Below, one piece after another: positions 26,541-35,056 of a stretch of 64,000 nt of DNA (position 1 is its first letter; each line of letters starts with the position of its first letter). Location: assembly GCF_900111355.1 (NCBI RefSeq), contig NZ_FOHA01000010.1, positions 43,311 through 107,310 on the forward strand. Reading direction: 5' to 3'. The notes under the pieces were generated by a model. That model saw only the letters and a program-made list of their open reading frames with translations, was not told the origin of the DNA and ran no database searches. Both the position numbers and the translations under genes were made by a program. The stretch is from Isobaculum melis (GTDB lineage Bacteria > Bacillota > Bacilli > Lactobacillales > Carnobacteriaceae).

Positions 26541-27235
26541 TGTAGCCACCTACCTCCAATTAAAGCAAATATTAACACAGAAATTAATAAATAGTCCTGC
26601 ACACGAAGCTTAATTTCATAAACACTTGTATGTTTTCCAGGATTTGCAATCCCTCTGACTAAGGCTGCAGCAGATAAATCTAAGGATGTATTTTCAGCGG
26701 ACATTAAAATCGGAATAATGATATATTCCATGGTTTGCAATGGATGAATCAATAAATCTAGCGTTGTCACAGCAATGCCTCGATACTTCATTGCACTACG
26801 AATACTTTTAAAATCCTGAATAACAGTTGGGAAAAATCTAAATAGCACTGTCAAAGGAATAATGATTGCAAAAGGTAACCCCATTTTTTTTAACGCAGCA
26901 ATCCATTCACTAATTTTCGTATGACTCATACCAAATGAAGCAGCCATGATTGTTGGTAACAATCTTCGATTTCCCACAAATAAAAAGGAAAGCAGGCTTA
27001 ACCATGTATTTTGTACATATGGCAAAATAAAATAATCACCTAATACCAATAACCAAAAAATGATGTAGTAAATCAATCCTTTTTTTAAATCGCCATTTAA
27101 TAGAAATAAGAAGAATAATAGTGTCACAAAGAAAATTTCAAGCGGAAAGGATAAATGAAGCATTAAGAGCACACTAGCAAATAAAATCGTACAGAGCTTA
27201 CTTCTAGGATCAAACTTGATGCGCATTTTTTCCAT
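26537..27235 (-). CDS. ECF transporter transmembrane subunit (EcfT)
   Basis: Membrane scaffold that couples the ATPase to the S component. Features are the N-terminal IKFDPRSKLC motif, five to six hydrophobic helices and an Ala-Arg-Gly coupling segment (ALVRGIANPGK near residue 190). Length 232. An ATG at 27226 is an alternative start with better spacing from AAAGGA. The frame overlaps the S component upstream by 26 bp and the ATPase downstream by a few bases. Confidence 0.88.
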   Translation of the reverse strand: MEKMRIKFDPRSKLCTILFASVLLMLHLSFPLEIFFVTLLFFLFLLNGDLKKGLIYYIIFWLLVLGDYFILPYVQNTWLSLLSFLFVGNRRLLPTIMAASFGMSHTKISEWIAALKKMGLPFAIIIPLTVLFRFFPTVIQDFKSIRSAMKYRGIAVTTLDLLIHPLQTMEYIIIPILMSAENTSLDLSAAALVRGIANPGKHTSVYEIKLRVQDYLLISVLIFALIGGRWLQ

Positions 27236-27827
27236 GTCCTTTTCCCTTTACCTTACTAAAATGTTTGAGATAGAGCTTCTGACCAATCATGATACCAACC
27301 ATACTAAACATGATAATCGCTAAAAAGCTAGCAATAAATGAGCCTGTTGTAATATGTGCAAAAACCCCATCAATATAAGCCGTATCTTTCCCTCTTGCGA
27401 CTAACGAATCAATATAAGCATTTTTCATAAACCATAGGGGTAAAACAGGTCCAATTAAACCAAAGCTAAAGATGATATAACTTACTGAAGTGCGTAATTT
27501 CATTGAAATCGCTGTTTTATTTTGAAGCAAATCAGCTAAAACGGCACAAATAATATTTGGTAGAAATGACAATGGAAAATGTCCAGAAATTAGAAAAAAG
27601 ATGCCCATTACTGAGCCCATAATTGTAATTGCACCAAATCTTGGAATCCGGTTTACAACTAATAGATAGACAATTCCAGCAAATAATGCTGTTAAAGCTG
27701 GGATAAAGATTGAACTATAACCAGGAATGGTAAATTGTAAAAGAATCATTGCAATACAAACAACGAGAAAGTAAATAGCGGTATAAATACCGATTAAAAT
27801 ATAGTCTTGAATTTTTAATTTTTTCAT
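27210..27827 (-). CDS. ECF S component, MptD/Trep_Strep type
   Basis: Substrate-binding membrane subunit (205 residues, about five to six helices). The protein resembles the Trep_Strep/MptD subfamily of S components, some members of which are linked to haem uptake in streptococci and lactobacilli. That link is family knowledge and not proof for this protein. The Fur box of the operon and the IsdG-like monooxygenase point to haem or another iron compound. GGAG precedes the ATG, 10 nt away. Confidence 0.82.
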   Translation of the reverse strand: MKKLKIQDYILIGIYTAIYFLVVCIAMILLQFTIPGYSSIFIPALTALFAGIVYLLVVNRIPRFGAITIMGSVMGIFFLISGHFPLSFLPNIICAVLADLLQNKTAISMKLRTSVSYIIFSFGLIGPVLPLWFMKNAYIDSLVARGKDTAYIDGVFAHITTGSFIASFLAIIMFSMVGIMIGQKLYLKHFSKVKGKGHGKNAHQV

Positions 27828-27828
27828 T

Positions 27829-28995
27829 CTAAGCTTGCTCCTCTAATTGGATTTTAAATAAGAATAACATCTCTCCATAAGTCGGACTCATCAGTTGTAA
27901 TTGATAAAAACCTGGTCTTGAAAATTGATTGCAATCAAGCAGCAAAGCCTTTGCTGTAATGGTATAGTTTAGTTCGTTAGCATTTTGTTTCACTTTTTCT
28001 GGAGAAACAATTTCAAATTGACAGGTTTGTTCTGTTAGTTCCTGAAGGACACCTTGATCTATGGTTAAACTGAGTGTCTCTGTCATTAAGTAAATATTTT
28101 GAGAAAGCTGTGGTCTGATATTTTGTGGTTTTTTTAACTTCGTTTCAAAGGATACATCTTCAAAACCATCTGCCAAGATAGTCACTGTCACTGAATCATT
28201 CTCTTGCCAATACTCAAATGACTGATAACGTGGTGTACTTTCTGCCAAAACACCGAATTCTAAGTGATTCTCAGGTCGATGATACAAATAATCTGGCCAA
28301 ACTAAAGGAATGGTCTCTCCTGATTTTGTGAGGGTTGCACTATAAATATATTGACCATAAGCTTCATGAAATTGCTCATAAGTATGGATTGCATATTCTG
28401 GTAAAAATCCAATCATTCCTGCATATTGATAATGTGCAAAGTCATATAATTCTCTCTCATACACTAATTGATTTTGGATGGTTTGAACATTGTTGCTATG
28501 CGTTACATCTAATAATGTTCGTTCAGAATACTGTCCATTTAGCAATAATTGTTTTCTTTTGTAAGTGTTTAATTGGATGATTTCTTCTTGCATGATTGGT
28601 TTTAAATTCTTAATTTTTGCGACTTCTAGAGACATTTCTGAGAACCGCTCAGGATGAATCAATGCTTGTACATAATCTTTTACTTCAATATAAATTGGTA
28701 CTGCTTTGATGATATAAATAGCATCAGTTCCTAAAGTGAGACGAACCTGATTGGTATGTGGAAAACGCCGAATAATTTGCTGATACCCATCTGATAATAC
28801 ATAATCAGTCGCTGTTAATTGTGGACATGCTGCTTGATAAAATTGAGGCAAAGTCATATCACATTCACCAATTAAATATTTGGGTAATACTTTATCTTCT
28901 ATATAAGTTGCTGAATCTATTTTAATTGGACAAGTTGTAGTTGGTTTTGTGTCATATTGGATAGAAAAAGATGCGATTTTCAATTGTTTTTTCAA
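27829..28995 (-). CDS. Unrecognised 388-residue protein, first gene of the Fur-controlled ECF operon
   Basis: I do not recognise a family. No signal peptide or membrane segment is present, so it is likely cytosolic. It is rich in Tyr, Gln and beta-prone stretches, with several cysteines (CPIKID, GECDMTL, ACPQL, CQFEI, LDCNQ). Two halves can be suspected: residues 1-190, and 200-388 with repeated strand patterns. The start is TTG at 28995 with AAGGAGG 8 nt upstream. It is followed 1 bp later by the S component, so it is an intrinsic part of the system. Possible roles are cargo handling or release of iron from the imported compound; this is inference. Confidence 0.8.
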   Translation of the reverse strand: MKKQLKIASFSIQYDTKPTTTCPIKIDSATYIEDKVLPKYLIGECDMTLPQFYQAACPQLTATDYVLSDGYQQIIRRFPHTNQVRLTLGTDAIYIIKAVPIYIEVKDYVQALIHPERFSEMSLEVAKIKNLKPIMQEEIIQLNTYKRKQLLLNGQYSERTLLDVTHSNNVQTIQNQLVYERELYDFAHYQYAGMIGFLPEYAIHTYEQFHEAYGQYIYSATLTKSGETIPLVWPDYLYHRPENHLEFGVLAESTPRYQSFEYWQENDSVTVTILADGFEDVSFETKLKKPQNIRPQLSQNIYLMTETLSLTIDQGVLQELTEQTCQFEIVSPEKVKQNANELNYTITAKALLLDCNQFSRPGFYQLQLMSPTYGEMLFLFKIQLEEQA

Positions 28996-29018
28996 AAGTA
29001 TTCCCTCCTTGTTTGCTT

Positions 29019-29057
29019 AGTATATCACATGAAATTGATAATGAGAATCATTATCAA
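29019..29057 (-). promoter_or_regulatory. Fur box overlapping the ECF operon promoter
   Basis: GATAATGAGAATCATTATC at 29037-29055 matches the 19-bp Fur consensus at 18 positions. On the minus strand it overlaps the -35 TTCTCA (29042-29047) of a promoter with -10 TATACT (29019-29024) and a 17-bp spacer, so iron-loaded Fur would block transcription of the operon at 24774-28995. Confidence 0.85.
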
Positions 29058-29131
29058 TGATTAATTTTATGGATGATACAACAAAATATCCTGTAAAATA
29101 AAAAAATGCTTACGAAAAAATTTTCAATGTG

Positions 29132-29143
29132 CTACCATGGTAG
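29132..29143. promoter_or_regulatory. 12-bp palindrome in front of the DUF2798 gene
   Basis: CTACCATGGTAG, a perfect palindrome about 35 bp upstream of the plus-strand start codon. It is a possible operator; no partner regulator is adjacent. Confidence 0.3.
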
Positions 29144-29179
29144 ACGTTACACAATTTTAGAATAAAGGATGTTTTACAA

Positions 29180-29647
29180 ATGCCAACAAACAAAAAAGAG
29201 TCTATCCTCTTTACACTTACTATGTGCTTTCTCATGGTTTTAGGAATGAGTCTCTACAACACTATTTTAAGTAAAGGAATTGATAATCAATTATTCATCA
29301 ATTTACTGACTGGTTTTATCCCTGCATTTATCGTTGCCCTCTTATTAGATATTTTTATTGTGGGACCTAATGCAAAGAAACTTGCATTTAAATTACCAAT
29401 TAATAAAACAAAAAAAATACAAGTGGCATTATCGATTTCTTGCTGTATGGTACTTGGTATGGTCATGTTTATGTCAATTTTTGGTTTAATTTCACAAGGG
29501 AATTTCTCTGATAATCTATTTTTAGACTATTTAAAAACAGCTAGAAATAATGTAGTTTGTGCACTTCCCCTTCAATTATTAATTGTTGGCCCACTTGCTA
29601 GAAAGTTATTGGCAATTTATCAAGGAAAACAACAAGTTCAAGCGTAA
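29180..29647 (+). CDS. Tandem DUF2798 membrane protein
   Basis: 155-residue protein made of two copies of a two-helix unit. Each copy starts near TMCFLMVLGMSLYN or SCCMVLGMVMFMS and ends near LDIFIVGPNAKKLA or LQLLIVGPLARKLL. This is the internal duplication seen in the DUF2798 family. Four membrane segments are predicted. Function unknown. The start is ATG at 29180; upstream is AAAGGATG. It is monocistronic and divergent from the Fur operon, so a shared iron response is possible but unproven. Confidence 0.78.
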   Translation: MPTNKKESILFTLTMCFLMVLGMSLYNTILSKGIDNQLFINLLTGFIPAFIVALLLDIFIVGPNAKKLAFKLPINKTKKIQVALSISCCMVLGMVMFMSIFGLISQGNFSDNLFLDYLKTARNNVVCALPLQLLIVGPLARKLLAIYQGKQQVQA

Positions 29648-29655
29648 AGCAAAAA

Positions 29656-29700
29656 AGAAGCATTTGACTAATAATTTTTATTAGTCAAATGCTTCTTTTA
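29656..29700 (+). terminator. Strong terminator after the DUF2798 gene
   Basis: 17-bp arms 29656-29672 and 29680-29696 (AGAAGCATTTGACTAAT and its complement), followed by T-rich sequence. Confidence 0.9.
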
Positions 29701-29744
29701 ATGTCATCACTTTTTACAGCGGAAAATAGCTAGAATTATTTCAA

Positions 29745-30314
29745 TCAATAGTCAAGTAATCGACCATTATCATGCCAGGAGCCATACATTTTTTGATTTT
29801 TTGTCTGCTCAATGAATTTTGCTAAGCGTCTTTCAAATAACTCCTCCTGTTTTTTATAGCTCTGAATCGTATCAATTCTGATTCGCTGATATAAAGGTGG
29901 AAAAGCTAAAAAATTTTCATATACGATCCTATCTTCTTCTAATCTCTTTTGAATAGCTTCATCTATTCTAAAAGAACTTTCAGTCATATTTGGAAGAACT
30001 TTTCTTCCAGCATCAGTCATTAGACCTAATTTTTCTAAACGACGTACACGCTCTTTATTCAATTCAGTCCATGAGCTTGTTTTAGCTCTAGGTGATAATC
30101 TTTGTGCTAATTCTGTCTCAGTTATCTTCTTCTTAACACCATCAATCCAGCCAAAACAAAGTGCTTCTTCAACTGCATCTAAATATTGAACTTTATCTAC
30201 TTCAGGTTTCATACTCACAATAATCCAACAATATTTTTCAGTCCCAGCATTTTCAAGGAACCACTCTCGCAATGCAGTTCTATTTTTAATTGAAAATAAA
30301 ACATCAAGCTCCAT
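29745..30314 (-). CDS. YdeI/OmpD-associated family protein
   Basis: 189-residue soluble protein with the family hallmarks YLDAVEEALCFGWIDGVKK and RLSPRAKTSSWTELNKERV. Relatives have been called bacteriocin-protection or OmpD-associated proteins, but a molecular activity is not known. The C-terminal helical part is basic. The ATG follows AGGGGGAAAGAGG. It stands alone between two terminated units. Confidence 0.82.
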   Translation of the reverse strand: MELDVLFSIKNRTALREWFLENAGTEKYCWIIVSMKPEVDKVQYLDAVEEALCFGWIDGVKKKITETELAQRLSPRAKTSSWTELNKERVRRLEKLGLMTDAGRKVLPNMTESSFRIDEAIQKRLEEDRIVYENFLAFPPLYQRIRIDTIQSYKKQEELFERRLAKFIEQTKNQKMYGSWHDNGRLLDY

Positions 30315-30440
30315 CCTCTTTCCCCCTCTTAGCCACGCTAAAACAGTATATATAATAAGAGGTTTGCTGTAAATACTTTATGATGATTTATTGTAAGAAT
30401 TGTCTACTAGTAAAGATAAATAGGCATAAGAAATTATCCA

Positions 30441-30992
30441 TTAAAAAGCTGATCGATTAAATATTTTCTCAAATTGCTTCTTTAATGGAAAATAGACAAG
30501 ACTCACAATGATAATTGTGGTAAAAGTATTAATAATTGTTGGTAATAATTTTGAAATTGCACTAATAAATGCCACAGAAAAATCAGAACCTGTTAGCATA
30601 ATTCCCACTGTATTTTTGAGCTGTGTCATGATAATTTTAGCAAAGCTTGATACAGCAGCAATCACAATTATTTTTTGTATAGAATCAATTTTCCGCTGAA
30701 AAGTCAAAACGGTTAATGCTGCGGCACCACCTACAATAAAACTTTCCAGAATAAAATAGGGTGCTTCAATGGCATAATCATTTAGCAAATCAAAAATAGC
30801 AAAACCTAAACCACCTGCTAGAGCACCTTTTTTATAACCAAGTAACAAAACCGCTAATAATAAAACTGCATTTCCTAAGTGTGCAAAAGCACCTGTTGGC
30901 ATTGGTATTCTAATCATTGTACCTACAAAAGTTAAAGCAGCAAATAAAGCAATTAAAACAATCGATTGTGTATTTATTTTTTGAGTTGACAT
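30441..30992 (-). CDS. ECF transporter S component, probably for a vitamin B6 compound
   Basis: 183-residue membrane protein with about six helices and the N-terminal IVLIALFAALTFVGTMIRIP segment typical of S components. It sits directly downstream of pyridoxal kinase (9 bp gap) and opposite a PdxR-like regulator, which supports pyridoxine or pyridoxal as substrate (PdxU-type). It must share the general EcfA/A'/T module encoded elsewhere. AGGAGG precedes the ATG. Confidence 0.85.
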   Translation of the reverse strand: MSTQKINTQSIVLIALFAALTFVGTMIRIPMPTGAFAHLGNAVLLLAVLLLGYKKGALAGGLGFAIFDLLNDYAIEAPYFILESFIVGGAAALTVLTFQRKIDSIQKIIVIAAVSSFAKIIMTQLKNTVGIMLTGSDFSVAFISAISKLLPTIINTFTTIIIVSLVYFPLKKQFEKIFNRSAF

Positions 30993-31001
30993 ACAATCCT
31001 C

Positions 31002-31829
31002 CTAAATCTTAGACATGCGATTTTCAGCATGGTTATAAGCACCATGCCACACATGACCTAAATATGGATTAATTTTTTGTCCATTTTTAATAGCAGCTGC
31101 AACAAATTTTTTCGCCAAAGCTACAGCCTCTAATACTGAATCCCCCTTTGCTAATCCCGCTGTAATCGCAGCTGCAAAGGTACAGCCTGCACCATGATTA
31201 AAATCTGTTTGAAACAATTCTTCTTCAAAAATAGTCCATTCACTACCATCATACAAAACATCAATTGCTTGATGATTGTTTAAACGATGTCCACCTTTAA
31301 TCACAACATTTGTTGGGCCTAAATCATAAATTCTTTTAGCTGCCTCTTTCATTTGTTCCACTGAGGTCAAATCCCCCATTTCAGATAATATCCCAGCTTC
31401 AATTAAATTAGGTGTGACAATCGTCGCTTTAGGCAATAGTAACTCACGCATAGCCATCACATTTTCTGGTTGCAGCAACTCAGTTGTTCCTTTACAAGCA
31501 ATCACAGGATCAATCACGATAGCTGGCATATCAAATAAATCCAGATAATGCCTAGTCATTTCAATTGCTTCAACCGTACCCAGCATCCCTGTTTTCATTG
31601 CAGCCATTGCCCCTCCAGCAAAAATCGTCTTCAGCTGTTTCTCCACCAAATCAGGTGCAATTGGAGTAACCGTATGACTCCAGCCTTCATCAGGATCCAT
31701 TGTTACAATACTCGTTAAGGCAGAAAACCCAAACGTACCATATTCTTCAAATGTTTTTAAATCAGCTTGAATCCCTGCTCCACCACTTGAATCTGACCCC
31801 GCGACTGTTAAAACTTTTTTAATCATCAT
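31002..31829 (-). CDS. pdxK: Pyridoxal/pyridoxine kinase of the ThiD-like family
   Basis: Phosphorylates vitamin B6 vitamers (or hydroxymethylpyrimidine in ThiD relatives). The N-terminal VLTVAGSDSSGGAGIQADLKTF and C-terminal NHGAGCTFAAAITAGLA (anion hole with catalytic aspartate position occupied by HGAGC) fit the pyridoxal-active ThiD-like subgroup. 276 residues from the ATG at 31829 (the adjacent ATG 31826 is an alternative); GAGGGG is upstream. The B6 assignment is supported by the divergent PdxR-type regulator and by the absence of thiamine genes nearby. Confidence 0.87.
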   Translation of the reverse strand: MMIKKVLTVAGSDSSGGAGIQADLKTFEEYGTFGFSALTSIVTMDPDEGWSHTVTPIAPDLVEKQLKTIFAGGAMAAMKTGMLGTVEAIEMTRHYLDLFDMPAIVIDPVIACKGTTELLQPENVMAMRELLLPKATIVTPNLIEAGILSEMGDLTSVEQMKEAAKRIYDLGPTNVVIKGGHRLNNHQAIDVLYDGSEWTIFEEELFQTDFNHGAGCTFAAAITAGLAKGDSVLEAVALAKKFVAAAIKNGQKINPYLGHVWHGAYNHAENRMSKI

Positions 31830-31844
31830 TTTCCCCTCTTTCAT

Positions 31845-32164
31845 TTATCTCATGCTCTGTATTATAAAGGATAGTCCATTTGACAAAAACAGCCAATTGG
31901 GTTATTTTTAGCTCATCCAATTGCTGCGAAACACAAAGAACGAAGTGATTTGATGTTGAGCAGTACAAGACGACCAAAGGGAGTGTTGATCCTTCGTTCT
32001 GAAACACAAAGAACAAAGTGATTTGATGTTGAGCTATCAGAAGTATTAATGTTTCATTCTTAATCACAAATAATGAAGTACATCAATATGCCCTTCTTCT
32101 ATTCTCAAACCAAAAATACAGCTTTACCTTAAAATGCACCTATCAAACAGGAGGAATAACAAAC
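31845..32164. other. Divergent intergenic region of pdxK and the PdxR-like gene
   Basis: Holds the direct repeats described at 31928-32090 and a likely -10 TATAAT near 31862 on the minus strand for pdxK. An 82-residue frame reading through the repeats looks spurious. Confidence 0.5.
31928..32090. repeat. Direct repeats in the pdxK-pdxR intergenic region
   Basis: Two copies of a 33-bp unit (GAAACACAAAGAACGAAGTG...GATGTTGAG at 31928-31960 and 32001-32033) differ at one base and have a 73-bp period. A third, degraded part lies at about 32053-32090. The second unit also forms a hairpin with the preceding CTTCGTTCT (31993-32000). They sit between a divergent gene pair, where regulator sites are expected, but the units are long for a simple operator. 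Confidence 0.75.
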
Positions 32165-33610
32165 ATGTGGTCATTAAAAAAAGAAAAAGGTGTCCCCATC
32201 TACATCAGTATCATTGAATTAATTTTAGCTCATATAAAAACTGGCAAGCTCTTACCTGGAGATCGTTTGCCCTCTGAAAGAAAATTAGCCAGCTATTTTC
32301 AAGTTAATCGCTCAACTGTAGTCCACGCTTTAGACGAATTGGTTGCTTTAGGCTGGGTTGTTCGCAAACAAGGAAGTGGAACGATTGTCAACACTGGAAA
32401 ATGGGGAATTCGGACGACACCAAGAACAGATTGGCGGCAATATTTAGAACAAAATGCTTTTCATAAAGTGGAGCCATTTACTGAGAAAGTTGAGCAGCTC
32501 CTTCAACAGGCGCCTAATAATTTAATAGATGGATATACAGGAGAATTACCACTAGATTTAGTGCCAACCTTTGAGTTTCCTCCCTTAACTTGGAAACATT
32601 TTTTAGAAGAAGAACAGCAAGATGATTTAGGCTATTTTCCTTTAAGACAATCGATTTGTCGTGATATTTCAGCACAATATGATTTTTCTTTATCATCAGA
32701 AAATATTTTGATTACATCTGGTGCTCAGCAAGCACTTTTTCTGATTCTTCAAGTTTTATTAAAACCCGGCGATAGTGTGGCAATAGAATCTCCTTCTTTT
32801 CTTTACTCGCTTCCTATTTTTCAGGCTGCTGGTATTCGTTTATATGGTGTAGAAATGGATGAGGAAGGCATTTGTGTAGATAGCCTTGAAAAAGTGGCAC
32901 TAAAGCATCGCATTAAAATGGTCATGGTCAATCCTTCTTTCCAAAACCCTACTGGAAAAAGTATGTCTATGAAGCGACGACTAGACCTGATTGAATTCTG
33001 TCAAAGCTATCAAATGCCGATTGTAGAAGATGACGTATTTGGACAACTAAATTTTGAATCCTCTCCTCTTATTCAGCCTTTAAAGAAATTAGATCCGGAA
33101 AATGTTCTCTATATTGGCTCTCTTTCAAAAATACTTGGTTCGACTACCAAAATTGGCTGGTTAAGTGCACCACACTCTGTTATCAAACAATTGGCTGAAG
33201 CAAGAAAAATGATGGATTTTTCATTAAGTATTTTTCCACAGCTCTTAGCAAATATGGCGATGACTGATCCTCTTTATTTAACAAAAATTACCTTACTAAA
33301 AAAGGAGATAAAAAAAAGAGGTCAAGCAGTTTTTCAATTGCTAAATAGTATGAACGAATGGGAGGTCGAAATGCCTAAAGGTGGATTATATATATGGGCA
33401 AGGTGGAAAAAAGGGAATCTGAAACAAACAGATTGGTCGCTATTTTTACAAGAGCAACTCTTAATTGCACCAGGATTCTTTTTTAGTGAAAAGCAGGATT
33501 GTATCCGGATTAACTTTTCAAGAATTGATGAAACAAACTTTTTCAGCTTTAAAAAATCAATTGAAAAAATTACCTTAAAACTACTTTCTGAAAAAAATAA
33601 GATTGATTGA
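32165..33610 (+). CDS. pdxR: MocR-type (GntR-aminotransferase) regulator, PdxR-like
   Basis: Fusion of an N-terminal GntR winged helix (about residues 1-75; GDRLPSERKLASYFQVNRSTVVHALDELV) with a class I aminotransferase-like domain (about 100-470). The PLP lysine is in IGSLSKILGSTTKIGW. 481 residues, normal for MocR. It probably senses PLP and controls pdxK and the S component, which are divergent from it. AGGAGG precedes the ATG. The pairing of PdxR with a salvage kinase, rather than with synthesis genes, fits a B6 auxotroph. Confidence 0.88.
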   Translation: MWSLKKEKGVPIYISIIELILAHIKTGKLLPGDRLPSERKLASYFQVNRSTVVHALDELVALGWVVRKQGSGTIVNTGKWGIRTTPRTDWRQYLEQNAFHKVEPFTEKVEQLLQQAPNNLIDGYTGELPLDLVPTFEFPPLTWKHFLEEEQQDDLGYFPLRQSICRDISAQYDFSLSSENILITSGAQQALFLILQVLLKPGDSVAIESPSFLYSLPIFQAAGIRLYGVEMDEEGICVDSLEKVALKHRIKMVMVNPSFQNPTGKSMSMKRRLDLIEFCQSYQMPIVEDDVFGQLNFESSPLIQPLKKLDPENVLYIGSLSKILGSTTKIGWLSAPHSVIKQLAEARKMMDFSLSIFPQLLANMAMTDPLYLTKITLLKKEIKKRGQAVFQLLNSMNEWEVEMPKGGLYIWARWKKGNLKQTDWSLFLQEQLLIAPGFFFSEKQDCIRINFSRIDETNFFSFKKSIEKITLKLLSEKNKID

Positions 33611-33719
33611 CAAAAAATTTGATATAGAAAGTTTTTCATTTGGATCCAATCAAAAAAATGATTTGATTTTTCTATTTCAAAATGGTAAATTAACAGTATA
33701 GAAATATAAGGGGTGTAAA

Positions 33720-34055
33720 ATGATGAAAAAATTATCAGCTTTTCTACTCGCTATGGTTGTAGTGGTTACATTAGTAGGATGCAATTCAAAAAAAGAAGCA
33801 ACAGCGGATTATACAACAGCTGAGGCAGAGACAGCATTAAATGACGGAAAAGATCTTGTTGGTAAAACAGTAAAAGTGAAAGTAGACACATTTATTGAAG
33901 ACGGTCCTCTTGGACATACGATTCAAGCTGGAGACCACTTAAACTTTATCTCTTCTAAAAATCCAAAAGTAAAAGATGGCGATGAACTAGTTGTGAAAAT
34001 CACAAAAGTTGAAGATATGCTTGGTTCTTTTATTATTTCATATGACAAACAATAA
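33720..34055 (+). CDS. Small lipoprotein with an OB-fold-like domain
   Basis: 111 residues. A signal peptide (about 1-20) ends in the lipobox LVGC, so the mature protein is anchored in the outer leaflet via Cys21. The remaining DLVGKTVKVKVDTFIEDGPLGHTIQ..., ending FIISYDK, looks like a tRNA_anti-like/OB beta-barrel. The function is unknown. AGGGGTG precedes two adjacent ATGs (33720, 33723). It ends in a good terminator. Confidence 0.82.
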   Translation: MMKKLSAFLLAMVVVVTLVGCNSKKEATADYTTAEAETALNDGKDLVGKTVKVKVDTFIEDGPLGHTIQAGDHLNFISSKNPKVKDGDELVVKITKVEDMLGSFIISYDKQ

Positions 34056-34068
34056 TTGATCAAGAAAG

Positions 34069-34104
34069 ATGCTACCAAATTTAAATTTTTGGTAGCATTT
34101 TTTT
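34069..34104 (+). terminator. Terminator of the small lipoprotein gene
   Basis: Arms ATGCTACCAAA (34069-34079) and TTTGGTAGCAT (34088-34098) followed by six T. Confidence 0.9.
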
Positions 34105-34109
34105 GATGT

Positions 34110-35015
34110 TTATTTTAATATCAAACGCAAAATAAAAGAAAGACCAAACCAACCAATTAAACTAATCACAATCGCAAATACCCAACCTAGTACATTATGT
34201 TCAAATGGCAATGGCATATTCATGCCAAAAAATCCTGTAACAATTGTTGGAATCGTTAATAAAATAGAAAGTACAGTTAATAATTTCATCGTATCATTTA
34301 GATTGTTATTTAAAATATTATTATATGTTCCAGATAATTGCTGTAAAACTTGTGCTGTTAACTGCGCCATTTCGACTAATTGTTTTGCTTCAATTAAAGT
34401 ATCTTCTAGCTGCTCTTTTTCAACTATATTTAATGACTGATAAATAATATTTGTTTTGATTTGTTCTAATAAAACGGTGTTTTGTTTTGTTGCAGATATA
34501 AAGTAGACAACACCTGTTTCAACAGCAGATAATGCCAATAAATTATTTTTAGTTGTTTTTTGTTTTAACATATCATTCATATGATTTCTTTCACGATTCA
34601 TTTCCTCAATCATAGGGAAAAATTTATCCGTAATAATAAACAAACTTGCGAAAAGAAATTTAAAAACAGAATCATCTTGATTTTTTGCTAAATATTTTTC
34701 CATATATTGAATCACATAATGATTATCACTGTTGGTTATTGTTAATAATTGCTTATCTTTAATTAAAAATGTGATAGGAACCGCATCATAATGATTATCG
34801 TTTTTTTTCTTACGTGGAACATTATAAATCAAAATAAACGCTTCTAATTCATTATCATATTCAAAACGTGCACGTTCATTTTTGTCTAATGCATAAGAAA
34901 TAATTTCACTATCAATTCCATATTGTTTATATAGTTCTGAATCCGTTGCAACATAATCTGAATGAATCGTAATCCAAATATTTTCTCCCTTACCAAATCG
35001 TTTTTCTGTCATCAT
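34110..35015 (-). CDS. corA: CorA-family magnesium/cobalt transporter
   Basis: Divalent cation channel protein with a large cytosolic N-terminal alpha/beta domain, a long helical stalk, and two C-terminal membrane helices. The pore motif GMN is visible in TGFFGMNMPLP. The start is ATG at 35015 (301 residues) with GGGAGG upstream; the frame extends slightly further up without a ribosome site. It is the only CorA in the window and follows the MarR gene by about 40 bp, so co-transcription is possible. Confidence 0.9.
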   Translation of the reverse strand: MMTEKRFGKGENIWITIHSDYVATDSELYKQYGIDSEIISYALDKNERARFEYDNELEAFILIYNVPRKKKNDNHYDAVPITFLIKDKQLLTITNSDNHYVIQYMEKYLAKNQDDSVFKFLFASLFIITDKFFPMIEEMNRERNHMNDMLKQKTTKNNLLALSAVETGVVYFISATKQNTVLLEQIKTNIIYQSLNIVEKEQLEDTLIEAKQLVEMAQLTAQVLQQLSGTYNNILNNNLNDTMKLLTVLSILLTIPTIVTGFFGMNMPLPFEHNVLGWVFAIVISLIGWFGLSFILRLILK

Positions 35016-35056
35016 ATAAAAGCCTCCCACATTTATAAGGAACAAGATTTCCTTCT

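Noticed and set aside
31819..32067. 82-residue frame through the pdxK-pdxR intergenic repeats
   Set aside because: It reads across direct repeats, overlaps pdxK and has no homologous look; the repeats explain it.
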